DNA of 64,000 bases from an uncultured Pelagibacteraceae bacterium (GTDB lineage Bacteria; Pseudomonadota; Alphaproteobacteria; Pelagibacterales; Pelagibacteraceae). Shown here piece after piece: positions 53,000-62,550 of the stretch. Under the pieces are notes generated by a model, which searched no databases, was not told where the DNA came from, and saw only the letters and a list, made by a program, of their open reading frames with translations. Positions within the stretch are counted from its first letter, which is position 1. Every line of letters begins with the position of its first letter. The position numbers were made by a program, and so were the translations under genes. The stretch covers positions 124,001-188,000 of the forward strand of contig CACJOY010000002.1 of assembly GCA_902595125.1 (NCBI GenBank), written 5' to 3'.

Positions 53000-54052
53000 T
53001 TAAGACTCTCTTTTTTTACCTATAATTTCAGTAAAATTCTTAACACCATCCTTCAATAATAATTCTTTTAACTCTTTTTTGATAATCCCTACTATATTTG
53101 GACCTCTATAAACCATCCCAGTATAAAGTTGAACATAATTAGCGCCTGCTAAAAATTTTTTATATGCACTTTTACCTGAGTCTACCCCACCTACCCCTAT
53201 AATTTTAATTCTTCCTTTTAGGATACTATAAAATTTACTTATCAATTTTGTGGATTTTTCCTCAATTGGTTTACCTGACAATCCACCTTTTTGGTGTTTA
53301 GAAATATTACTTAACCCATCTCTAGTCGAGTCAGAGGTATTTGAAATAATAACTGCTTCAATACTGTTATCCAAAAGAACATCTGAAATTTTACTGATAT
53401 CTTGATCACTTATATCAGGCGATACTTTCACAACCATTGGAATTGATGAATTCAAAATTTTTTTTTCTTTGTTAATTATTTTTAATAATTCATTTAATTT
53501 TAATTCATTATGAAAACTTCTTAAATCTTCGGTATTTGGTGAAGAAATATTTATTGTGATATAATCTGCAACTTCATGAAAGGTTTTAAAACAGTCGACG
53601 TAATCATTATTTCTATCTTTAGACTCTTTGTTTGGACCTATATTTATTCCCAATAAACCGAGCTTTTTTTTAGATTTAATCCTTTCTAAAACATTTTTTG
53701 CACCAAAATTGTTAAATCCTAATCTGTTAATTAAAGCCTCGTCTTCAATTAACCTAAAAACTCGAGGTTTAGGATTTCCATACTGCTTAAGAGGTGTGAC
53801 CGTCCCAACTTCAACAAAACCAAAACCAAGTTTAAATAATGAGTTGTATACTTCTGCATTTTTATCAAAACCAGCAGCGATCCCTATGGGGTTTTCTATA
53901 TCTTTTTTAAATAATTTTGTTTTAAATATAGGATTATTTTTGTCTTTATCTAAAATATTACTAGCAAAGTTAAATTTAAGAGATTTAATGGCTAAACTAT
54001 GAGCAGTCTCAGGATCTAATTTGAAAATTAAGGATCTTATATTTGAAAACAT
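53000..54052 (-). CDS. pyrD: Dihydroorotate dehydrogenase (quinone), class 2
   Basis: NPIGIAAGFDKNAEVYNSLFKLGFGFVEVGTVTP, NISSPNTEDLR, IGVGGVDSGKSAYKK. Confidence 0.96.
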   Translation of the reverse strand: MFSNIRSLIFKLDPETAHSLAIKSLKFNFASNILDKDKNNPIFKTKLFKKDIENPIGIAAGFDKNAEVYNSLFKLGFGFVEVGTVTPLKQYGNPKPRVFRLIEDEALINRLGFNNFGAKNVLERIKSKKKLGLLGINIGPNKESKDRNNDYVDCFKTFHEVADYITINISSPNTEDLRSFHNELKLNELLKIINKEKKILNSSIPMVVKVSPDISDQDISKISDVLLDNSIEAVIISNTSDSTRDGLSNISKHQKGGLSGKPIEEKSTKLISKFYSILKGRIKIIGVGGVDSGKSAYKKFLAGANYVQLYTGMVYRGPNIVGIIKKELKELLLKDGVKNFTEIIGKKRES

Positions 54053-55614
54053 TATTTAATTTTATTTATTATAAGATCTTTTGTCTCTTTAACACCAAAA
54101 AAACTTATAAAAAAACCCATTCGAGGACCATTATCATCACCAAATACTACTTGATAAATCAACTTAAACCAGTCTCTAAGATTTTCTGCATAACCATTTT
54201 CTTTTCCAGTTGAGTAAATTAGTGTTTGAATATCCTCAGGAGTCATTTTGTCGTTACAAGTTTCCAAAGTTTTAACTAAAGCTTCTAGAGCTTTTTTTTC
54301 ATCTAAATTAGGAGTTTTATATTTTTTCTTTACCTTAATTATGTCATTAAAATATTTGATAGCATAACCTACCAAATTATCAAAAATAGGATGATCTTTT
54401 TCTAAGATATTTTCTTTATATTTTTTAACGAACTTCCACAAAAGTTCTTTATTGTCTGCATTGCTAGTTTCGACAAGATTCAACAACATTGAAAAAGACA
54501 TAATTGTATTTTCTTTAGGAACATTGCTATTATGAACATGCCATACAGGATTCATTAATAATTGTAATTCATTTTGATCTTTTGCTTTTTCAATTGAATC
54601 TAAATATTCATCTACGGCTTTAGGAACGATTTCATTATAAAGCTTTTTTGCTCTTTTAGGATTTTGATACATGTACAGTGACAAACTTTCAGGTGAAGCA
54701 TATTGAAGCCATCGATCTATTGTAATGCCATTCCCTTTTGATTTCGATATTTTTTCACCTTTTTCATCTAAAAATAGTTCATAAGCAAAACCAGACGGAT
54801 TTTTTTTTCCAATTAATTTAATAATCTTTGTTGATAAAATTGCACTTTCTATAAGATCTTTTCCATACATTTCAAAATCAACATCTAAAGCATACCATCT
54901 CATAGCCCAATCAACTTTCCACTGTAATTTACAGTTTCCATCAAGAATGCTAGACTCTAAATCTTTTCCTTTATTATCAAAAATAATTATCGATTTTTTT
55001 TTAATTATCTCTTTTACTGGAATTTCCAATACATGTCCTGTTTCAGGACATATCGGTAAAAATGGACTATAAGTTTTTTGGCGTTCTTTTCCTAAAGTTG
55101 GTAATATAATGTTCATAATACCTTCATAATTTTTTAAAATAACTTCTAAAGAAGGATTAAAGAAACCTGATTTATAAAGTGCAGTTGAACTTTTAAAATT
55201 ATAAATGAATTTAAAATTATTCAAAAAATCTTTTAACATTTCATTATTGTGTTCACCAAAACTATTATACTTATTAAAAGGATCTGGAACTTGAGTAAGA
55301 GGTTTGTGTAAATTTTCTTCTAACAATTCTTTATTAGGAACATTATCAGGTACTTTTCTTAATCCATCCATGTCATCAGAAAAAGTAAGTATTTCAGTAG
55401 GAAGATCAGTTAGATGTTTTAAAGCATTTACCATCATTGAAGTTCTAGCTACCTCTCCAAAAGTTCCTATGTGGGGCAATCCACTTGGTCCATAACCAGT
55501 CTGAAGTGTGATTTTTCCTTTTTTCTCAATAATGGATTTTCTTTCTCGAAGTAATTTTTTAGCCTCAACGAATGGCCATGCGCTTGTTTTTTCCAAGTTT
55601 TCTTTTTTAATCAT
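54052..55614 (-). CDS. lysK: Class I lysyl-tRNA synthetase
   Basis: TGYGPSGLPHIGTFGEVARTSMM (HIGH-like), KISKSKGN (KMSKS-like); ATG at 55614 preferred over the ATT-started extension to 55629. Confidence 0.94.
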   Translation of the reverse strand: MIKKENLEKTSAWPFVEAKKLLRERKSIIEKKGKITLQTGYGPSGLPHIGTFGEVARTSMMVNALKHLTDLPTEILTFSDDMDGLRKVPDNVPNKELLEENLHKPLTQVPDPFNKYNSFGEHNNEMLKDFLNNFKFIYNFKSSTALYKSGFFNPSLEVILKNYEGIMNIILPTLGKERQKTYSPFLPICPETGHVLEIPVKEIIKKKSIIIFDNKGKDLESSILDGNCKLQWKVDWAMRWYALDVDFEMYGKDLIESAILSTKIIKLIGKKNPSGFAYELFLDEKGEKISKSKGNGITIDRWLQYASPESLSLYMYQNPKRAKKLYNEIVPKAVDEYLDSIEKAKDQNELQLLMNPVWHVHNSNVPKENTIMSFSMLLNLVETSNADNKELLWKFVKKYKENILEKDHPIFDNLVGYAIKYFNDIIKVKKKYKTPNLDEKKALEALVKTLETCNDKMTPEDIQTLIYSTGKENGYAENLRDWFKLIYQVVFGDDNGPRMGFFISFFGVKETKDLIINKIK

Positions 55615-55702
55615 GAATAATTCAATCAAAATCTAATATTAACGAACAACTTAATTCTTATAGAGTTGAAATTTATTTACCATAAAATAATGTTCTTTCA
55701 AA

Positions 55703-57142
55703 ATGTCTAATTATAAAACCGTTTTTTTTACACTTGGGATACTTCAAATAATTCTGGGGATTTTTATGCTTGTACCTATTATCGTGCAACTGATCTACAG
55801 CCAGTTTGATTCGTCTTTTTTTAGTGCCTCTTTAGTAACAATGGTTTTTGGTACTTTGTTTTTTTTATCAAATCTAGATCATGAAAAAAAACTAAATTTG
55901 CAACAAGCTTTTTTGCTCACTGCATTATCTTGGTTAAGTATCGCAATCTTTGGATCTCTACCTTTTGTATTTTCAAATCTAAACTTTTCGTTCACTAACG
56001 CTTTTTTTGAAAGTATGTCAGGTATAACTACCACTGGTTCAACGATTATCTCAAATTTAGAGGATATGCCAAAAGGTATTTTGTTATGGAGAGCAATACT
56101 TCAATGGCTAGGTGGGATTGGTATAATTGTAATGGCAATTACATTAATGCCGATTATGAATGTTGGAGGTATGCAGCTATTTAAAATATCTAATAATGAC
56201 TCATCTGAAAAAATTCTTCCAAAATCAAAAGAGATCGCACTTAGATTAATTTATATCTATTCGAGCCTGACTGCTCTTTGTGCAATTACTTATAATATTT
56301 TTGGAATGGATATTTTTGACAGTATTACTCATTCTATGACAACCATAGCTACAGGGGGTTTTTCAAATTATAATCAGTCTATTGGTTATTTTAACAGCAT
56401 ATCAATTGAAACATCAGCAACAGTTTTTATAATTTTAGGAAGTCTTCCTTTTATTGTTTATATAAAATTTTTGAATGGGAACAGATCCATTTTTACCTCT
56501 GACACTCAAATAAAAGCTTTTTTAAAAGTTGTAATTGTATCTATTATAATTTTATCAATATATCTATCCATCAATAATTCAAGTTCATTTAATTTAAGAT
56601 CAGTCTTTTTCAATGTTATTTCAATTTTGACAGGAACTGGTTATGTAAATGCACAATTTGATAATTGGGGCAGTTTTCCATTAGTTTTATTTTTAGGCTT
56701 AATGTTTATAGGAGGATGTGCAGGGTCAACAACGTGTGGAATTAAAATATTTAGACTCCAAATTCTTTATTCATTTGTAGTTAATCAGCTTAAAAAAATT
56801 ATATATCCTAAAGGTATTTTTATTTTAAAATATGATCAAAATTCAATCGATAACAAATTTATTGCATCAATAATTTCCTTTATATACATGTATTTGATAA
56901 TATTTTTTTTGTTATCAGCCTTATTGTCTTTGACAGGACTCGATTTTATTACTGCTATTTCGGGTGCTGCTACATCTATTTCAAATGTTGGACCTGGTTT
57001 AGGAGCAATTATCGGTCCTAATGGTAATTTTTCAACTCTTCCTGATGTTTCTAAATGGATTTTAACTTTAGGTATGATTTTAGGAAGACTAGAGCTATTT
57101 GCGATTTTAGTTCTATTCCTTCCATCCTTTTGGAGAAATTAA
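55703..57142 (+). CDS. trkH: Potassium uptake protein TrkH/KtrB family
   Basis: SMSGITTTGSTIISNLEDMPKGILLWRAILQWLGGIGIIVMAI, MFIGGCAGSTTCGIKIFR. Confidence 0.93.
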   Translation: MSNYKTVFFTLGILQIILGIFMLVPIIVQLIYSQFDSSFFSASLVTMVFGTLFFLSNLDHEKKLNLQQAFLLTALSWLSIAIFGSLPFVFSNLNFSFTNAFFESMSGITTTGSTIISNLEDMPKGILLWRAILQWLGGIGIIVMAITLMPIMNVGGMQLFKISNNDSSEKILPKSKEIALRLIYIYSSLTALCAITYNIFGMDIFDSITHSMTTIATGGFSNYNQSIGYFNSISIETSATVFIILGSLPFIVYIKFLNGNRSIFTSDTQIKAFLKVVIVSIIILSIYLSINNSSSFNLRSVFFNVISILTGTGYVNAQFDNWGSFPLVLFLGLMFIGGCAGSTTCGIKIFRLQILYSFVVNQLKKIIYPKGIFILKYDQNSIDNKFIASIISFIYMYLIIFFLLSALLSLTGLDFITAISGAATSISNVGPGLGAIIGPNGNFSTLPDVSKWILTLGMILGRLELFAILVLFLPSFWRN

Positions 57143-57143
57143 A

Positions 57144-58520
57144 ATGATTGAAATAAAAAAACAATCTCTTTCAGAAACTTTCTCAATTTATTTTGATAAG
57201 AGAATGTTAAAAATATTATTACTTGGAGCAATCTCTGGATTTCCTTGGGTTTTGATTGGGAGTAGTCTTAGTTTATGGTTAAAGGAAGATGGACTTAGTA
57301 GATCAACGGTTGGTTGGGCTGGGCTTATATTTGGTGTTTATGCTTTTAATTATTTATGGGCACCTTTAGTTGATAGGATACAAATACCCTTTCTTACAAA
57401 AAAAATTGGACATAGAAGAGGCTGGATTGTATTAATGCAATCATTAATTTTATTATCTCTTTTTTTGTGGAGTATAATTAATCCTTCAGAAAATTTAGTA
57501 TTAGTTGTTACCGTAGGGCTATTAATTGCAGTAGCATCAGCAACCCAAGACATAACAGTTGATGCATTAAGAATAGAACAAATTGGTGAAAATGAAGGTA
57601 GAGCCATGGCTGCAGGAGCTGCAATGGCTGTAGTTGGATGGTGGAGTGGATATAAACTTGGAGGTGTATTATCTTTATTTTCTGCAGAATTTTTACAAAA
57701 TGTAGGTTTCCAAAATTACTGGCAATTAACTTTTTTGATTTTAAGTATTTTAATAATTTTAATGAATATTGGGCTTATGTTTATTGATGAAACAAGTTAT
57801 GAAGATAGACAAAAAAAGCAGTTAGAAAATGATAAATTAATTTTAAATAAATTTAAAAAAAAAAATATTATTACCCAATTATTATCTTGGGTTGGTGGTA
57901 CTATTAGTGGTCCAATTACAAGTTTTTTTAAAAAAAATGGCTTTGAAATTGCTATTGGTATATTAGGCTTTGTTTTTTTATTTAAAGTAGGCGAAGCTTT
58001 TTTAGGTCGAATGTCTATTATTTTTTATAAAGAAATAGGTTTTAGTAAGTCAGATATTGCTATCTATTCCAAAGCATTAGGTTGGATGACAACAGTAATT
58101 TTTACTCTTTTAGGGGGACTTTTTGTAATTAGATCTGGTGTTTTAAAAGCTATGTTTCTAGCAGGAATTATTATGGCAACTACAAATCTTTTGTTTAGCT
58201 TATTAGCTTGGAGTGACAAATCTGAACTATTATTTGCTATCGCAGTAATTTTTGATGATATTGCAGCAGCATTTGCAACTGTTGCGTTTGTAGCTTTTAT
58301 TTCATTATTAGTTGATAGAGCTTACACTGCAACACAATATGCTCTTTTAGCTTCAATAGGAACTGCTGGAAGAACAACATTAGCGTCTTCATCTGGTGCA
58401 CTTGTAGACTGGCTAAACGGTGATTGGGGTACTTTTTTTATACTTACTGCATTGATGGTAATACCATCACTAATTATATTATGGATCATGAGAAATAAAT
58501 TGAAGCTTTATGAAAAATAA
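57144..58520 (+). CDS. ampG: AmpG-like MFS muropeptide permease
   Basis: SGFPWVLIGSSLSLWLKEDGLSRSTVGWAGL, YLWAPLVDR, GHRRGW, ATQDITVDALRIE. Confidence 0.85.
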   Translation: MIEIKKQSLSETFSIYFDKRMLKILLLGAISGFPWVLIGSSLSLWLKEDGLSRSTVGWAGLIFGVYAFNYLWAPLVDRIQIPFLTKKIGHRRGWIVLMQSLILLSLFLWSIINPSENLVLVVTVGLLIAVASATQDITVDALRIEQIGENEGRAMAAGAAMAVVGWWSGYKLGGVLSLFSAEFLQNVGFQNYWQLTFLILSILIILMNIGLMFIDETSYEDRQKKQLENDKLILNKFKKKNIITQLLSWVGGTISGPITSFFKKNGFEIAIGILGFVFLFKVGEAFLGRMSIIFYKEIGFSKSDIAIYSKALGWMTTVIFTLLGGLFVIRSGVLKAMFLAGIIMATTNLLFSLLAWSDKSELLFAIAVIFDDIAAAFATVAFVAFISLLVDRAYTATQYALLASIGTAGRTTLASSSGALVDWLNGDWGTFFILTALMVIPSLIILWIMRNKLKLYEK

Positions 58521-59262
58521 TTTTCTTAACATTGCTTTAACAAATATTCATTCAAAACCGTCTGTAAAGTCAGAGGTTACTTCTCAAATTTTATATGGGG
58601 AAAAATTTAAAATTTTATCTAAAAAAAAAAATTGGGTTAAAATTAAAACTAATTTTGATGATTATATCGGTTTTATAAAAAGAAATGAATTTTATAGAAA
58701 CTTTAACCCTTCATTTAAAATCTATAGACCTAAATCAGAAATATTAAAAAAAAAAAATAATAGATATGTCCCAACAAATAAATTTCTTTTTTTTGGCTCA
58801 GGAATTAAAGTTCTTAGCCAAGATAAAAACTATATTGAATATAAAAATAACAAATGGATAAAAAAAAAAGACTTAAAAAAAATTAATCATATTGAAAAAA
58901 ATTTTTTAAAAATATTTAAATCGTTTTTAAATTGCAAATATATGTGGGGTGGCAAAACTTCTGACGGTATAGATTGCTCAGCTTTAATTCAAATTTTTTT
59001 TTATTACAATAGAATTTTTTTTCCAAGAGATACAAAGGATCAGATAAAATTTTGTAAAAAAAAAGTGAATAATAAAATAAATAAAGGTGATATTATTTTT
59101 TGGAAGGGTCACGTAGGTATAAGCTTAGATCAGTCAAAATTTATTCACGCTTATGGTCCAAGAAAAAAAGTTCTAATAATGCCAACTAATTACGCAATAG
59201 ATTTAATTTTTAAGACTACAAATTTGAAAGTAAAAAAAATAACGAATATAAAAAATTATTAG
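58510..59262 (+). CDS. NlpC/P60 peptidase with N-terminal SH3-like domain
   Basis: YMWGGKTSDGIDCSALIQ (catalytic Cys), GDIIFWKGHVGISL (His); no obvious signal peptide. Confidence 0.88.
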   Translation: MKNNFLNIALTNIHSKPSVKSEVTSQILYGEKFKILSKKKNWVKIKTNFDDYIGFIKRNEFYRNFNPSFKIYRPKSEILKKKNNRYVPTNKFLFFGSGIKVLSQDKNYIEYKNNKWIKKKDLKKINHIEKNFLKIFKSFLNCKYMWGGKTSDGIDCSALIQIFFYYNRIFFPRDTKDQIKFCKKKVNNKINKGDIIFWKGHVGISLDQSKFIHAYGPRKKVLIMPTNYAIDLIFKTTNLKVKKITNIKNY

Positions 59263-60155
59263 TCTCTTCCAAAATTAGGCTTGTTAGTATCTTGTTTTAA
59301 TTTAATGATTTGAGATCTAACTGTTTTGGTTTGAGCTAGTTTTTTAAGGATTGATTTATTTTTATTTAAATTAATATCTTTTTTAAATTCATTTAAACTT
59401 TTAATAAACAAGTTTATAGCTTTTGAAACATTTACTTTATTATCAAAGAATATATCTCTCCACATTACCTCGTTTGAAGCTGCTATCCTTGAAAAATCTC
59501 TGAGACCACCCGCGCTAAATTTTATTAAATTATGTTTTTGTTTTTTTTCAAAAATTTGGGCTGTTTTAACTAAATTATAAGCAATCAAATGAGGTAGATG
59601 ACTAGTAATAGAAAAAATTTTATCATGTTTTTCTGAACTCATCAAAACAGTTTTAGATCCCATTTTTTTCCAAAAAGACTCCAATAATTTTAAATGTTTA
59701 AGATTAGTTTTTTTATCTTTTATCAAAACACACCACTTGCCCTCAAATAAATCTTTTTTGCCATGTTCTGGCCCACTCACCTCAGATCCAGCTATTGGAT
59801 GACTTGAAGTCCAGGAAATATTCTTTTTCAAATTTCTTTTAATTATTTTTAAAGAATTTGATTTTGATGAGCCAATATCTGTGATTATATGATTTGAAGT
59901 AAAATATTTATTTAATTTCAAAATAATCTTTTTATATTCACTCATTGGTGTACAAAAAATAATCATATTTGACTGAGATATTGCATCTTCAGGTTTTTTC
60001 ACGATTATTCCTGGTAACTTCAATTTTTTAATTTTAGATAAATTTTTTTTCGACTTTTCGAAAATAAAAATTTTTTTTGCTAATTTTTTTTTTTTGATTT
60101 TTCTTAATAAAGAAGAGCCTAGCAGTCCGCATCCAATAATTAATATATTTTTCAT
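59259..60155 (-). CDS. tyrC: Prephenate/arogenate dehydrogenase
   Basis: IIGCGLLGSSLLRKI, TDIGSSKSN, SHPIAGSEVSGPEHG. Confidence 0.93.
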   Translation of the reverse strand: MKNILIIGCGLLGSSLLRKIKKKKLAKKIFIFEKSKKNLSKIKKLKLPGIIVKKPEDAISQSNMIIFCTPMSEYKKIILKLNKYFTSNHIITDIGSSKSNSLKIIKRNLKKNISWTSSHPIAGSEVSGPEHGKKDLFEGKWCVLIKDKKTNLKHLKLLESFWKKMGSKTVLMSSEKHDKIFSITSHLPHLIAYNLVKTAQIFEKKQKHNLIKFSAGGLRDFSRIAASNEVMWRDIFFDNKVNVSKAINLFIKSLNEFKKDINLNKNKSILKKLAQTKTVRSQIIKLKQDTNKPNFGRD

Positions 60156-61237
60156 TTATTAAATATACTTTCTACGCTTCTCATAAATTTAAGATTATCA
60201 TTTTTTGAACCTATTGTAAGTCTCAAACAGTTTTTAATTTTATAACCATACTCTGTCGATCTTAAAATGATTCCTTTTGTTTTTAATTTTTCATAAAAGT
60301 TTTTAGCTCTAAATTTACATTTTGAAAAGTTTAACAATAAAAAATTTGCGCTAATTTCATTTGAGTAAATATTGTATTTATTCAAAAATTTTTTTATTTT
60401 TGAAGCATAAAATAAATTATGTTTTACTGACTTGGATACAAATTTTTTGTCTTTAAGAGACTCTATTGCAGCAAGTTGAGCAACCTCATTAACATTAAAT
60501 GGTGGTTTTATTAAATTTAAAGCATCAATAATTTTTCTAGAACCATAACCCCATCCTATTCTCAATGACGCTAATCCATATATTTTTGAGAATGTTCTTA
60601 AAATGAAAACATTATTTTTATTTTTAAATAAATCTAGTCCAGACTTATAATCTGAATTTTTCATATATTCAAAGTAAGCATCATCTACAACAAGTAGTAT
60701 ATTCCTTCTTAGCTTTTTCCTTAATTGTATTAATTCAAATTTATCTAAGTAAGTACCTGTGGGATTGTTTGGATTAGCTAGAAAAACTATCTTAGTTTTT
60801 TTAGTTACTTTTTTTAAAATTTCAGAAATTGATATTTTAAATTTTAATTCTTTAGAAAAAATAACTTTTGCTCCTACTATTTTTGAGTAAATTCTGTACA
60901 TCAAAAAACTATATTGGGGGACTATAACCTCATCTTTTGATTTTAGAAAAAGTTGACATAACATTTGAATTATCTCATCAGACCCTGCTCCACAAATAAT
61001 TTTGTCTTTATTGCATTTAAATTTTTTAGATATTTGATCTCTTAACTTTTTCGATTTTCCGTCTGGATATCTAAAAAAAATTGTATTTTTTTTTGAAATT
61101 GCTTTTTTTGCTTTATGACTTACACCTAAGGCAGATTCATTTGCAGATAGCTTAATAGCCTTTTTCAATTTTTTAATACTAGATTTGCCTGGTTCATAAG
61201 CATCTATATTAATTTTTTTAAATGATAGATTCGTCAT
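60152..61237 (-). CDS. hisC: Histidinol-phosphate/aromatic aminotransferase
   Basis: KLSANESALG, FLANPNNPTGTYL, RTFSKIYGLASLRIGWGYG PLP Lys. Confidence 0.93.
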   Translation of the reverse strand: MTNLSFKKINIDAYEPGKSSIKKLKKAIKLSANESALGVSHKAKKAISKKNTIFFRYPDGKSKKLRDQISKKFKCNKDKIICGAGSDEIIQMLCQLFLKSKDEVIVPQYSFLMYRIYSKIVGAKVIFSKELKFKISISEILKKVTKKTKIVFLANPNNPTGTYLDKFELIQLRKKLRRNILLVVDDAYFEYMKNSDYKSGLDLFKNKNNVFILRTFSKIYGLASLRIGWGYGSRKIIDALNLIKPPFNVNEVAQLAAIESLKDKKFVSKSVKHNLFYASKIKKFLNKYNIYSNEISANFLLLNFSKCKFRAKNFYEKLKTKGIILRSTEYGYKIKNCLRLTIGSKNDNLKFMRSVESIFNK

Positions 61238-61313
61238 GTTTTTTTTAAATTTAAGCTCTTTATAAATAAAATAACAATTTTTTATATAGTATTAGTGGGA
61301 TTATTTAAAAAAA

Positions 61314-61342
61314 TTGACATACTAAATAACTTCTAGTACAAA
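61314..61342 (+). promoter_or_regulatory. Sigma70-type promoter for metX leader
   Basis: TTGACA (61314-61319), 17 nt, TACAAA (61337-61342); predicted start about 61349, at the aptamer's first base. Confidence 0.65.
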
Positions 61343-61347
61343 ATTTA

Positions 61348-61398
61348 TGCGCTGATTTACCTGAATTGCGAGCGCTTTAAAAAAACCGCTAAAAAAGT
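61348..61398 (+). promoter_or_regulatory. SAM-II-type riboswitch aptamer upstream of metX
   Basis: GCGCTGATTTacctgAATTGCgAGCGC...CCGCTAAAAAAG closely resembles the SAM-II consensus GCGCUGAUUUAACCGUAUUGCAAGCGC...GUAGCUAAAAAGG; P1 GCGCT/AGCGC intact; precedes metX. Confidence 0.88.
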
Positions 61399-61431
61399 TT
61401 TTTTTCTCACAATTCACCAATCAGCACAATT

Positions 61432-62547
61432 ATGAATTTAAAAGAACATATAAAAACACTGCTTATTGAAAAACCACTTAAACTGGATTGTGGACAAACT
61501 ATCAATAACTTTCCTCTGGCATACGAAACCTATGGTGAGCTTAATAAAAGCAAAGATAATGCAGTTTTAGTTTTTCATGCTCTGACAGGGGATCAATTTG
61601 TTACAGGTAAGAATCCTATTACAAAAAAAGACGGATGGTGGACTTATGCTGTTGGTCCAAATAAATCAATTGATACAAATAAATACTTTGTCATTTGTGC
61701 AAATGTAATTGGAGGATGTATGGGCTCTTTTGGTCCAAGTCATAAAAATCCTAAAACAAATAAAACATATGGCACAGATTTTCCAGTTATAACAATAAAT
61801 GATATGGTAAATGCTCAGATTAATTTACTAGATCATTTTGGAATTAAAAAACTTTTTTCTGTTATAGGGGGTTCAATGGGTGGAATGCAAGTATTGCAAT
61901 TTGTAAGTAACTTTCCTGATAAAGTAAAAACTGTAATACCTATAGCTTGTACATCAAGTCATTCAGCACAAAATATTGCTTTTAATGAGCTTGGAAGACA
62001 AGCGATCACTGCAGATCATAATTGGTCCAAAGGAGAATACTCCTCAAAAGATACTGTTCCTGATAAAGGTTTAGCCGTAGCAAGAATGGCTGCACATATA
62101 ACATACCTGTCTAAAAAAGGTCTACAAGAAAAGTTTGGAAGAAAGCTTCAAGAAAGAGATGATCTTAAATTTGGCTTTGATGCTGATTTTCAAATAGAAA
62201 GTTATTTAAGGTATCAAGGCTCAGTTTTTGTAGATAGGTTTGACGCAAATAGTTATCTATACATCACTCGTGCAATGGATTATTTTGATTTAGCTAAACA
62301 ATTTAAAGGTAATTTATCTAATGCTTTTATTAAAACTAGTGCAAAATTTTTTGTAATATCTTTTACGTCTGATTGGCTTTATCCAACACAAGAAAATAAA
62401 GATATAGTAATTGCCTTAAATGCTATTGGAGCAAATGTTGGTTTTGTTGAAATAGAGTCTGATAAAGGTCACGATTCTTTTTTATTGGATGTTCCAGATT
62501 TTTTAAATGCTCTTAAAAATTTTTTAGATCAATCTTATAAGGAATAA
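61432..62547 (+). CDS. metX: Homoserine O-acetyltransferase
   Basis: VFHALTGDQFV, VIGGSMGGMQVLQF (nucleophile elbow), KGHDSFLLD. Confidence 0.96.
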   Translation: MNLKEHIKTLLIEKPLKLDCGQTINNFPLAYETYGELNKSKDNAVLVFHALTGDQFVTGKNPITKKDGWWTYAVGPNKSIDTNKYFVICANVIGGCMGSFGPSHKNPKTNKTYGTDFPVITINDMVNAQINLLDHFGIKKLFSVIGGSMGGMQVLQFVSNFPDKVKTVIPIACTSSHSAQNIAFNELGRQAITADHNWSKGEYSSKDTVPDKGLAVARMAAHITYLSKKGLQEKFGRKLQERDDLKFGFDADFQIESYLRYQGSVFVDRFDANSYLYITRAMDYFDLAKQFKGNLSNAFIKTSAKFFVISFTSDWLYPTQENKDIVIALNAIGANVGFVEIESDKGHDSFLLDVPDFLNALKNFLDQSYKE

Positions 62548-62550
62548 ATT

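Noticed and set aside
61399-61431. Second (tandem SAM-V-type) aptamer between SAM-II and metX
   Set aside because: Only about 33 nt remain before the ATG, mostly a U-tract plus the anti-aptamer arm; too short for another aptamer.
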